Assembly: GCA_963971225.1 (NCBI GenBank)
Contig: OZ020269.1
Location: 41,189,264-41,253,263, forward strand
From: Melieria omissa
Lineage: Eukaryota > Arthropoda > Insecta > Diptera > Ulidiidae
Length of the DNA: 64,000 nucleotides
Direction of reading: 5' to 3'
Of the stretch, positions 1 through 9,889 are shown one piece after another (the first letter of the stretch is position 1; each line of letters starts with the position of its first letter). Both the position numbers and the translations under genes were made by a program. The notes under the pieces are model-generated. The model was not told where the DNA came from. It searched no databases and saw nothing but the letters and a program-made list of their open reading frames with translations.

Positions 1-277
1 GTTGGGCCGCGAGTCAAATGCGACGCTCGAACGCAGGCTCAAGACTTCGTTGCTGCTAACACCGAAGAAAGAAAAAACAACAATTTTTCTTTCGGCGGCT
101 GTCCTCTCAGCAGGAAATGGTAACCCTCTGAGAATTAAATTGCCTATGAAAAAGCTCTCAACTCGCCATTCGGAATCGGCATAAAACTGTAGGTCCCTTC
201 CAACCTTGTAAAAATTCACACGCACAACACGGATGGTTGCGGGTAGCTAGGCCTTAGTCGCGGTATCGGGCTGTAGA
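1..277 (+). mobile_element. tRNA-derived SINE, copy 1 (5' truncated by the window edge)
   Basis: Seen: the body matches the SINE copies at 21623-21954 and 30099-30426. Shared blocks are the TTTCGGYGGCTGTCCTC-type segment, the segment ending in CGGCATAAAACTGTAGGTCC, and the CACGCACAACACGG...GCGGG 3' part. The tRNA-like head with box A lies outside the window. This copy is more diverged than the other two and lacks a clear AT-rich tail. A SINE is a non-coding Pol III-type retroposon moved by a LINE; the small ORF across it is a chance frame. A target duplication cannot be checked because the left end is missing. Confidence 0.75.
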
Positions 278-1227
278 AGTATGTATTAGTAAAAACAAAG
301 CCACATTAAGGTGTCAAACGATGTCTAACGATTCAATCATAATATTAAGTTGAATGTAAATACCAGTATGATATATTTTCATAAATATTAACGTTTACGT
401 CGGCACAAAAGTTGACCATCTAAGCGACCAAAAGCTAAATTGAGATCGTATAATTTTCGTTTAGGATAATTTTAAACTTCCAAATCTTCGCTACTACCGC
501 TGCTAAACCGTTATATTAGAAAATAGAGATATTCTACTTCTGAAGTATTTTTAAAATTTCACTTATTTTTCAATATTTATAATCGAAGTTAAAAAGTTGT
601 ATGCTAAAAATACCCCAACATTTTGGCCGATAAAAAATTTGGTGCAGATCCAACACCACTTACTTAAAAAATATGTCAACTCCTTAAAGCCATTAAACCC
701 AAGTTGCTTCTCCGTGTATTTGCTTGCAACAATTGTAAATGGATTTTTTGTTTTATTAAATGTTGACGCTATTCATAATCTTCAATAATTAAGCTAAACA
801 TAAACGATTTTTCACTTTTTGCTAATTTGATTTCTTGAATTGGATTTTTAATACCTTGTCGCTGTCGTAGTCTCTTCAGAGTTTACAAAACATATCTGAT
901 TTTTTATCACACCGTTACAATTAATTCATTTGGCTCGAATACCGCCATACCTATGGGCTCATTCGGTGTGTTTACTGAATGGAAATAAAGCGAAAATATT
1001 TACCATTTTCAGTAAGAACATTGCTTTAAATTTGATTTTTAATAGCGTAATTCGCGATCAACACAACCGCAAAATGTACATAATTGCACTTGTCCTATTG
1101 CATAGTGATTTGACTCCATAAACTGCAGGACAAAATAAGAAGGACTGGTCTGTTCTTTAGTAAAATTTGGTACGCTAATCAATCATTGTCTGCTGAAGTG
1201 AAATCTCCATTTTGTTCTTCTTAAGGG
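278..1227. other. AT-rich sequence without recognised genes
   Basis: Short chance ORFs only (such as 597-788 and 930-1121). They have no recognisable domain and an amino-acid makeup typical of translated AT-rich non-coding DNA. No RNA gene or transposon end was recognised. Confidence 0.6.
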
Positions 1228-1935
1228 GGTCGTCTACGTAGCGGCCTGATTTTCGAGCCTATTTTTCAAAATTTAGTACGAAGGAACGAAAAAAGATATT
1301 CACTCACTTGTTTTTGTTTTTTGATTATTTAATCGTAATCTTTCAAGAGGCAAGGTCATACAAATTATATTTCTACATATTCGAGTGTAGGATGACCTTG
1401 AACGTGCCCTCATCAGATTTTTGATATCAATTTTCCTGCACGATTTTGGGCCAACCACGAAACCCACAACAAAAAATGAAACTAATCTGTAATTGATATT
1501 ACATCGGCTATGTTTAGACACGAGCTTTTTGTAAAATTCAAAAATCTCTCGAAATGGTGGACATTTTTGAAAGAAAAGTTATTTTTCCCTGTTTTTTCAA
1601 ATGTGTATTGCCTGTTATAATAAAAAACAATATTTTGTCAAAAGCTCGTGTCTAATCATAGCGACATGTTTTCTAAGCAAGTAAAAAAAAATTGAATCGA
1701 TGCGTGTAAAACTTTTCATAAAATCGTGCAAGATAGAAAAATACGACTTTCGGGAAAACGCGTTTAAAGTTCACAGGGAGCGTGAGGAAACAACGTGAGC
1801 GAGCGTGCTCAATACTCTACAGCTCAATAACCGTGAAGAGTTTACCCAAATCCTTTGGAAATAACATTCCTCACGTTTTCCAAATGAAAATTATGTAAAA
1901 AAAACGATTTTTTAAAACTTTGTACGTAGACGACC
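1228..1935. mobile_element. Possible MITE with 13-bp terminal inverted repeats and a central palindrome
   Basis: Seen: GGTCGTCTACGTA at 1228-1240 is repeated as its exact reverse complement at 1923-1935. At the centre of the 708-bp unit a second inverted repeat, containing TTAGACACGAGCTTTT, has arms at about 1501-1535 and 1633-1668. The two inverted repeats are nearly concentric (midpoints 1582 and 1584). No convincing target duplication or transposase reading frame is present. Inference: an old non-autonomous TIR element of unknown superfamily; a chance match of the outer 13-mer remains possible. Confidence 0.4.
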
Positions 1936-2052
1936 GAGAGTTTGGCAATGCCTGAGACTTGAATTTGCAATTTTCATCATTTTTGGCTTTGGCTATAGCT
2001 TCAAGTGTGTTGGTTAGATTTTACATCTAATCGGTTACGTCAACATTGATAA

Positions 2053-3940
2053 CACTACTCGACACGAAAAATGCTCCTAAAAATAAAAGTATTTTTTAGA
2101 CTAATTTTCGGCTGCTGAACACGAAACTGAAAATCAAAAAATTTTCTTAAGAAGCGTTTTCGAAAAATCTTCGAAAAATACGTTTTTCTCCTCTTATTTC
2201 AGTTATGAGCACATATCTCGTAAACCAACCATCCGACTAACACATGTGACCCGTCGTTCAGAAGTTAACCTTTCTAACATCATATAGATTGTCAAAATCA
2301 GATGAGATTTGGGGAAGTTACTGACGATGAAAGTTGTAAAAAAGTGAATTTTTTGACCATTTTTTAAAATTATATGTTTTTGAATGGTTTTTGTATAGAT
2401 AAAATAAATGAGCTCCTCTGGTTTTAGGTTCTAATATGAAAGACATATTATTTGAGCAAATATTAAGCTTAACATCAATAGAATTGAAAGAAAAATTACA
2501 AAGTTATAATGCACGGAGTGACAACACCAACTTTTCATTTATTACACCGTGCGAAAAAAATTTTTAATTTTTCCGAGACCCATCCAAATGTTTATAAAGA
2601 CGTGAAACTAGAGGTTATTCATAATATCCGGGCATAGTCAGTTTTTCATTTTCTGACCCAAAAACCTTCGGACTTCGAAATTTTAAGGATATACACATTT
2701 AAAATATTTTTTTTAATATTTGCGATTGTGCAATGATGAAGATATGGGTATCTGTTTCGTACAGGGACGATCTCCTGTGCGATTGACTTGTTCGCACAGG
2801 GACGATCGTCTCTGGCCGAAGTAGTCAGTCGTGCAGTGAGCGTGAAGCGGACGAGACGTCCACTTTTGGTGCAAGTTTTTAATCGGTGCGAGATGTGCGT
2901 GTGCATGTAGTACGGAAAATAAATTGGGTTTTTTGAGCTGATGGCTTTTTCCCAACGAGTGCGCGTTTTATTTAAATCGGGTTGCATTCCGTAGTTTCCA
3001 CCGCCAATCGAAGATGGTGGGAACAGTATCAAATATAAGAAGAAAATTGTCTCCTTTAACTAAATTTTCTATTTTGAACTTTCAGAACTTTGAAATAGAA
3101 AAAAAATTTTGATGTATGAATCTGCAGACTCAGATCCAAAACATTTATGTTTTCCATACCTGACATATTTTGGTACTGAAAGTTCAAAATAGAAAATTTA
3201 GTTAAAAGGATACGATTTTCCTCTTTCATTTGATACCCATATCTTAATCATTGCGCTACCGCATATATTTAAAAAAAATATTTTAAATGTTTATGTCCTT
3301 AAAATTTTAAAGTCCTTTAAAAAGGAGTTTGAGTCATAAATTGAAAAACTATGCCAGGATACTATAAATTACCTCTAGTTTCACGTCTATATCAACATTT
3401 GGATGGGTCTCGGAAAAAATACAAATATTTGTTCGCACGGTGTAATAAATGTAAAGTTGGTTTTTTCACTCAGTGCATCATAACTTGGTTATTTTTCTTT
3501 CAATTCTATTGATGTTAGGCTTAATATTTGCTCAAATAATATATCTTTCATCTAAGATTTTAAACCAGAGAAGATCATTTATTTCACATAAAAAAAGTAT
3601 TCGAAAATTTATGATTTTTGAAATTGGTCGAAAACTTCACTTTTTTACAATTTTCACCGTCAGTTACTTCCCCAAATCTCATCTGATTTTGATAATCTAT
3701 ATATCGTTGGAAAGGTTAGTTAATTACCTTCTGAAAGACATGCCACTTGTGTTAGTCGGATAGTTGGTTTACAAGATACGTGCTCATAACTGAAATAAGA
3801 GTGGAACATGTTTTTCGAAGATTTTTCGAAAACGCTTCTTAAGAAAATTTTTTGATTTTCATTTTCGTGTATAGCAGCCGAACATTAGTCTAAAGGACTT
3901 TTTAGGAGCACGCGATGAACCCATTTTTTGTCGAGTAGTG
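2053..3940. mobile_element. CACTA-like long-hairpin DNA element
   Basis: Seen: the ends are CACTACTCGAC at 2053 and GTCGAGTAGTG ending at 3940, flanked on both sides by TAA (2050-2052 and 3941-3943). The two halves are diverged reverse complements over about 700 bp or more, apart from one insertion (2753-3025) in the left arm. The unpaired loop is short, around 3086-3174. Known: CACTA/EnSpm elements have CACTA...TAGTG ends and 3-bp target duplications. Inference: a non-autonomous fold-back derivative with no coding capacity. Its transcript would form a very long hairpin. Superfamily assignment rests on ends and target size only. Confidence 0.75.
2753..3025. mobile_element. Solo LTR inserted in the CACTA-like hairpin
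   Basis: Seen: a 273-bp sequence begins TGTTTC and ends GGAACA. It is flanked by GTATC at 2748-2752 and 3026-3030. The right arm of the host hairpin carries the uninterrupted version with a single GTATC (around 3232-3245), so the insertion point is proven internally. An AATAAA-like signal lies near 2918. Known: TG...CA ends and a 5-bp duplication fit BEL/Pao or copia LTRs, and a solo LTR results from LTR-LTR recombination. The family has no other member in this window. The small minus-strand ORFs across it are chance frames. Confidence 0.85.
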
Positions 3941-3943
3941 TAA

Positions 3944-5033
3944 TTGCAAAGAGTAACAATCGATAATGTCTATTGCTCCATGCCTGAAATACATTTTCGG
4001 ACACGGGTAGTTAACCTTCACACTGTCACCATTAACATATGTTAATATTTCAAATTATGATTTTGCTATAACTTTTTAGTTTTAAGTCCGATTTTGAGCT
4101 TGGGCTCAGTGGCCATTTTATCAAGCTCTTTCTAAATATGTAATTAGAAAACTAAACATTTTTTTTTCCATCTTTTTTTTACAAATAAAAATGTTTACCC
4201 CTATTTTGGCTACAATTAACATATTCAAAATTCAATGTTCAAATTTGGATATGTGATGTGGAATTACCTAAAATCTTATATACAAAATTTTGTGAGAATA
4301 TCTTTGAAAATGCACTTTTTATGGAATTTTTTTAAAAAAAAAGCAACAAATTCGCCCACATTGTGGGGGCTGAAACCCCATTCATTCCTTTTTCCCCTTC
4401 AACATTTGAACCTAAAATCTCTTAAGCACAGTCCATTTTAAGTTTTTGCTTACCAACTTAGCTCAAAAAATGAAAACTGTCTTTATAAAACAGATGAAAA
4501 GAAAAATATTAACATATGTTAATAGTGACAGTGTGAAGGTTAAACGAGTGCTTGCAAATCTCGATGCAAATAAGGCTTCAGGGCCGGACGGCATTCCAGC
4601 CCTTGTGTTGAAAAAGTGCGCTACTTCGCTGGCTTGTCAATTACGTAAACTTTTCAGCATGTGATACACCACAGGCGTATTTCCGACATGCTGGAAGGTA
4701 GCAAATGTTCAACCAGTTCCTAAAAAAGGCAAGACTACTGACCCTGCGAACTACCGACCTATAGCAATTTGCTCGGTGCTTTCCAAAGGAATGGAAAACA
4801 TTGTAACCTTCAGCCTTTTGAAGTATCTGGAGCACAATAGACTGCTAAGTGACCGCCAATACGGCTTCCGAAGACAGCGATCGACGGATGGCGGTCCTCA
4901 CCGAGAAATGGAACCATAGAATTCTAAGCCTCGGTGAAAGCAAGGTTGTTGCATTGGATATTTCCAAGGCCTTTGACCGGGTGTGGCATAAAGCACTCGT
5001 GTCAAAATTGATTGGCGCACAGTGTCGCGAGTA
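3944..5033 (+). pseudogene. LINE reverse transcriptase, N-terminal part (Jockey/CR1-like)
   Basis: Seen: the frame before the TTAA element (about 3944-4010) continues, once that element and one TTAA are removed, into KASGPDGIP (about 4574-4603) and a proline-asparagine-tyrosine-arginine-proline block near 4750. It then reaches the LDISKAFDRVWH catalytic block near 4955-4990. These are reverse transcriptase motifs of Jockey/CR1-type non-LTR elements. In-frame stops and frameshifts are present, so it is dead. It is split by the TTAA-target MITE and cut at 5033 by the 2.8 kb TIR element; the C-terminal half resumes at 7812. The 5' limit near 3944 is uncertain because the CACTA element hides the junction. 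Confidence 0.8.
4015..4539. mobile_element. TTAA-target MITE (piggyBac-like)
   Basis: Seen: TTAA at 4011-4014 and 4540-4543 flanks a 525-bp unit. Its ends are near-perfect inverted repeats of about 37 bp starting CCTTCACACTGTCAC and continuing through ATTAACATATGTTAATATTT. The interior is AT-rich and non-coding. Known: TTAA target choice with CCYT-type ends is typical of piggyBac superfamily elements. It sits inside the LINE reading frame, which closes up when it is removed. A diverged relative of its right half is visible at about 22190-22372. Superfamily assignment is inference from target and termini. Confidence 0.8.
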
Positions 5034-6063
5034 GGGACAAAAATCAAAAAAATGAATGTCGTAAATGTAGAAAAATAAGTTTGCAGTACTGAAGTAAATA
5101 CCTCAATTTAATAAAATGTGAAAACGGATTTAAAAAATATCAATTTATATACCGATGGCAGGCCACCAAACTTGCACTTTGTGACTTGGGTAGAAATTAT
5201 TGAAATTTATTGAATGTAAGTTCGAGGACTTTAATTGAAAATTTTCCCATGGAACCTTATGTTAAGTAAATATATTCTATAAATATACTATTTTTGCAAC
5301 TCTCAGGAAGCTTTCCCTCTTTTAATTTGCTTTCCATATTCCTGGTACCGCTACTTGAAGAAACGTCAATTCGTAGAAATAAAAGTGCAGTGTCATTAAA
5401 CTTTAGATAAGCTTTAAAAAAAACTACTTCTTACTACTTCGAGATTTTACAGTGTGAAATAGCTGAAAGTGTGTATTAATAGAAACCATGGACTTTAGCT
5501 GCACAAACTTTTAAAAATTTTACATTTTCAGTGACGTATGCAGTCAAAAATAGGGTCCTTCTTGCAGCATGGTTGGCAGGAAAACATAGCGACGACGGCT
5601 GCGCATCGCTTGAGCTATTAATTTTTGTTTGTAATAATCAGTGTTGGGACTTATTACTTTTGACAGTAACATATTACTTATTACACATTACTGACATTTG
5701 AAAGTAATATCGTTACATTACTTATTATTGGAAATGTGAAGTAATGTATCACAAAAAGTAATATATTACTTTCCGTCAAGAAATCGAAATATTGAATTAC
5801 AATTTTAATTTCGTCACCTTTTTTGTTAAAACCGCTTCAATTTGCTTGCAAATGTTAATTGTTTTTCCACTACCAAACTTAGTTGGAAATGAAAGACGCG
5901 AGCTATGTCTAGTATGAACAAGTGCAGCGTTGTATAATTGTAATAGATCTTGATCATGTTATCAGTGCTGCTGTTTTACATGAAAATTAGAACTTTGTTG
6001 ATTAAAAAGTAATATTGTAATAAGTAACTTGGAAAAAGTAGTAATATTACTGAAGGTGGTTAC

Positions 6064-6986
6064 TAGGCATCGCAATCCCGGGATCCCGGGATCCCGGACT
6101 TTTTCCAGTCCCGAAAATCCCGGGATTCAAATCTTTTAATCCCGGGATTTTCGGGATTGCAAAAGATGCTTCAAAGTTCAAATGAAATAAATTTAAAAGC
6201 ACAAAAACCCAATTCCTTATCTGAAAGAGGAGGAAGGGGATAGAGGGCGTCTTTTGCAAAAGGTTTATAATTATTTACTATGCATTCAACCAACAAGTGT
6301 TGAATCTGAAAGATCTTTCTCTTCAGCAGGGTTTATTTGCAATAAATTTCGCTCTAGTATTTTTAAGATCTCAGTTTTTAGTTAATCACAACGCTTAACT
6401 TTTTTATCGAAATAATCGAAGTAAAACTAAAAGTACTAACAAATTAACTATTTTATTTTTTTTTATCAAATATGCGTATATATGTACTTTATGATACATT
6501 TGATGCAAAGCAATAAGTTATGTTTAAGTGTCATTTTTGGATAAAACAAAATGTTATCAAACTGAAGTTAAATGTCAAATGAAAAACTTTTAAGTTAAAC
6601 AAAATGTTGTCAAGGATGACTATGTTTATTTATTTGATTTAAATTTAAACTGACAATTTTGAATGTAATTGACAACTGATTGTAAATGACAACTGGATTT
6701 TGGTGATGTGCCGCGCACAACCAACCACTTCGACGACTCAACACCGACTGCCTCCCTTTCCGCCTTACAATGTGATTAAATTCAAGATACAAAATCTTAA
6801 AACTACCCCAAATGTGATTAAACTGTGTCCATTTTTATGGTAAATATATTATAAACAAGTATTTATGCAATTTGGTAAAATTGTTTTATTTAAAAAATTT
6901 GTTATTTGAATCCCGGGATCCCGGGATTTGACTTTTCAATCCCGAAAATCCCGGGATCGCAAAATGGCAAAAAATTGCGATCCCTA
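6064..6986 (+). mobile_element. hAT transposon B nested in hAT A
   Basis: Seen: TAGGCATCGCAA at 6064 and TTGCGATCCCTA ending at 6986 are the TIRs. The perfect 8-bp duplication GTGGTTAC lies at 6056-6063 and 6987-6994. Both ends carry dense ATCCCGGGAT and AATCCCGAAAATCCC repeats (6075-6150 and 6908-6960), a striking subterminal array. The unit is 923 bp and contains the C-terminal remnant of a hAT transposase on the plus strand, so it is an internally deleted copy of an autonomous element. Confidence 0.92.
6236..6381 (+). pseudogene. hAT transposase C-terminal dimerisation remnant
   Basis: Seen: the plus-strand frame through 6265-6381 encodes SVESERSFSSAG followed by a short basic tail and a TAA stop. 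Known: this matches the conserved S-x-x-x-E-R-x-F-S-x-A-G core of the hAT C-terminal dimerisation domain. Nothing of the BED finger or the RNase H-like catalytic core remains. The element therefore kept about 50 codons from the 3' end of the gene plus both termini. It is not functional. Confidence 0.8.
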
Positions 6987-7811
6987 GTGGTTACTTATGG
7001 GAAAAGTAACTAGTTACACTACATTTTTAAAGCAAAAGTAATATACTACGTAATTAGTTGCACTACTTTAATATATTAGTCACAACACTGGTAATAATAC
7101 GCAAACACCACTTGATTTAGAAAAATTACTTAAAAAAAGGTAGATTCTATGGACGGCTTCGGTAATACTGGGTGGCTTGCCATCGAATTAAGGCAACTTT
7201 CGAAAAGAAGCAAAACTTGTTAATTCCTGCAGAACCAATTATATCAGTTAATAGGAATATTACAAGTAAACATGAAAACCGAAACTCTGGTATAATACAA
7301 TTAAAAAAACAAAAATTTTTAATTTTGTCAAAAATATATGTAAAGGGTTTAATTTGAATAATACATCATCAGAAACCGATTATCCCAGCAGTACAGATTA
7401 ACAAATTGTAATTTTTTGATTGAAAATATATGCTTTATTGAATTTAATAAAAGGTATTATTATTTTCTATTTGGGCTTGAAATTACTTAGGTGCGCATAA
7501 GTATGCACAGATATTTGTAGTTTTTGTAATATTTCCTTTTTTTATTACAAGCGTATATGTAGGTTGATCAATACCATTTTTGGTATATATCTTTATATTG
7601 ATGATATGAGTTGCGATACCAAATTTATTAATATATCTTTTATAGTTTCCGAGATACTGTCTACTTAGTATTTGGTTTGTATAGGAGGTGGGCGTGTCCG
7701 CGGGGCGATTTAAGTAATTTTTGGCGAATTAACTTCTCTTTATAACACAATCATATGTACAAAATTTTATTGTCGTACGACTATTCCTTCTATTTTTGTC
7801 CCTCGCTACTA

Positions 7812-8856
7812 TGGACTCGCGACTCTGCGTGGCGTCGATAGTATCTTCTCTCGGTGGATAACGAACTTCCTCTATAATCGCTCTATTCGTGTTGTAATAG
7901 ACGGCATAGCCTCGGAAAAGCATTCCCTTAGCGCGGGAGTGCCGCAGGGTGCGGTCCTTTCTCCAACCCTTTTCCTGATCTTCATCAACGATCTGTTGTC
8001 ATCGACGAAGAATCCCATCTACTCGTTTGCGGATGACAGCACCATTTGTCATTCATACTCTTTCACAAAGCGTCCCAGCTCTGTGGAGATTGAGAGAGAA
8101 CGGCGCCGTATGAATGACACAATAGCGACCTACAAACAATCTCCAAGTGGGGTCAAGCGAACAGGGTCGATTTTAATCCCCGCAAGACCCAATGTTGCCT
8201 GTTATCCCACAAACGAGTCTCCCCACATCCCAACACATCCCTGGTTATGGGTGGTGTGGGTATTGCGGAATCGGTAGCTCTCGATCTTCTGGGCATGTCC
8301 ATTAAGAACGATCTTCGTTGGAATGATCATATTTTTGGCGTGTCGAAAGAAGCAGCCAAGTGCCTAAATGGAGTTTAACAGCCTAAAATGGAGTTTAACT
8401 CGCACCTCGATCGGGTGCAAAACCGTGCGATTAAACTTATAGGGGACAGTAGGGCATCCAGCTCTATTGACTCGTTAGAACATCGTTGAAACGTGGCGTG
8501 TGTGGTGTTATTTTACCGATACTTTTTCGGTAACTGCTCAGTGGAGATGAGCAGCTTGATGCCATCCCTCCGGGTATTCCCCGGGCAACTCGTTTGAACA
8601 CTGGCGCCATGCATTCCACGTCGAAACGATGTTTCAGCGCACTACGCACTACAGGGAAAGTTCGTTTCTGGCCCGTACAGCGCGGTTGTGGAATGGTCTT
8701 CCTGCGGATATTTTCCCTAGCACTTATGATCTCGATGGGTTCAAGGCAAGAGTCCATAAACAATTCACACATAACCTTATCTCCTAACCTTTATATCCTT
8801 CTTGAACCAACGCAATGCTTCGCATTAATAGGGGTCATGTTACAAAAAAAAAACAT
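7812..8856 (+). pseudogene. LINE reverse transcriptase, C-terminal part and 3' end
   Basis: Seen: the frame resumes directly after the 9-bp duplication. It contains GVPQGAVLSPTLFLIFIND (about 7935-7990) and the catalytic FADD (about 8029-8040), a variant of YADD. The C-terminal block near 8650-8770, in a shifted frame, ends in a HKQFTH-like tail typical of Jockey/CR1-like LINEs. An A-run at about 8845-8855 marks the 3' end. Frameshifts near 8130 and 8350 and several stops inactivate it. This is the second half of the LINE that starts near 3944. Confidence 0.8.
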
Positions 8857-9595
8857 TTTATGAGGACCCTTTAGTTTTGCCATAAAAATTATAATAATAG
8901 ATGTATGTTTTGCATTTGTGTAGTTTTTTTCATGCAGTTTTTAAGCTGATTGCATACTTTCAGGGATAAATTTACTTACTTTTAAAATTGAATTATTTGC
9001 TGAGACCGAAAAATATCGCAGGATGCAAACATTATTCGACAAAGAAAGAATGCTTCTTAAAATACAAAAAATCCAGGAACATCTTTCACATATTTTCCAC
9101 TAAGTTTACCCAATTTTCAAATTTTTACTTTTGAAAATTAGTTCAAATTAAAAGTAAAGTAGGAACCTCAGCCACACCAATTCTTCATTTATAATGAAAG
9201 TTATAGTAAATTCTTCTATCCATGTATTTTACGATTTTTTGTACTCAACAGACCAAAATCCAGAAAACATTTGTTAAAATTTGTTTGTGAAAAAAGTTTT
9301 GACTTTGAACAGCTCTTGCACACACACTAATTTATTTTGTGCAAAGATTTTTTGGAGTTTTCTTATTTGGAGCTTTTTCTTTCAAATGACATCAAAATTG
9401 TTAAATTCTGAGACTATACATTTTTAATTTTGTTTGTGGAAATCACTGTGCTTTCTTCGAATTTGAAACATTTAAGCGTTATTGCCGATAAATCAGCTGG
9501 CATCAGTGTTGGCGAATTAGTTCTTTTTCCACAAATTAGAATTAGTTAAACTGTATTATTTTTGAACTATTGACCCTTATTTTATTGATGTAAAT
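8857..9595. other. AT-rich sequence without recognised features
   Basis: No open frame, RNA gene or transposon terminus was recognised here. Confidence 0.55.
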
Positions 9596-9600
9596 GCATC

Positions 9601-9720
9601 TATATGTGAAGGGTGATCAGATAAAGTCCAATGATGCCGCCATGCCATAAACCGCACCAAACAGACAGTCTTAGTGGAAGCGTTGATGTTTGGTGAAACA
9701 CTTTTGAATTGTGCTCCTTC
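9601..9720 (-). pseudogene. Tc1/mariner-type transposase fragment
   Basis: Seen: the minus strand between about 9720 and 9605 reads SVWCGLWHGGIIGLY. Known: this resembles the V-x-V-W-C-G-x-x-x-x-G-I-I-G-P-Y-F-F block before the second catalytic Asp in several insect Tc1/mariner-like transposases. The preceding residues are out of frame or degenerate. No terminal repeats were found around it, so the fragment may be a few hundred bases of a long-dead copy. Confidence 0.45.
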
Positions 9721-9889
9721 CAATGACGGCAAAATTGCTTGAAATAGCAACTAAGTCAAATATGAGCGTCGTACAAGAAGATTATATATTATTCCGGCGG
9801 CCATTGCTGGCTCAATGACCAACTTGAAACTATGCAAGCCGATAGTGGACATATTTCATTTCCTTTTAACAAATAAGGTTATTAACTCT

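Larger units (their letters stand above)
5639..7090. mobile_element. hAT transposon A (non-autonomous, hosts a second hAT)
   Basis: Seen: CAGTGTTGGGAC at 5639 and its counterpart GTCACAACACTG ending at 7090 form the TIRs. A perfect 8-bp duplication GTAATAAT lies at 5631-5638 and 7091-7098. Both subterminal regions are crowded with AGTAATAT/ATATTACT-type motifs, which resemble transposase-binding subterminal repeats of the hAT superfamily. Its own sequence, with the inner element removed, is only about 520 bp and non-coding, so it was mobilised in trans. Confidence 0.9.
5034..7802. mobile_element. TIR DNA transposon with 9-bp target duplication (Mutator-like)
   Basis: Seen: GGGACAAAAAT begins at 5034 and ATTTTTGTCCC ends at 7802. 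The flanks are TCGCGAGTA (5025-5033) and TCGCTACTA (7803-7811), 7 of 9 identical. Deleting the unit plus one flank copy joins the LINE frame without a shift, which supports a 9-bp duplication. Known: 9-bp duplications are characteristic of Mutator-like elements. No MULE transposase is recognisable; a 1.45 kb hAT occupies the interior. What remains of the element itself (5034-5630, 7099-7802) is AT-rich. Superfamily remains an inference. Confidence 0.65.

Noticed and set aside
2646..3032. 128-codon minus-strand ORF
   Set aside because: It crosses the boundary of the solo LTR and the hairpin arm, so it cannot be an ancestral gene, and it shows no domain.
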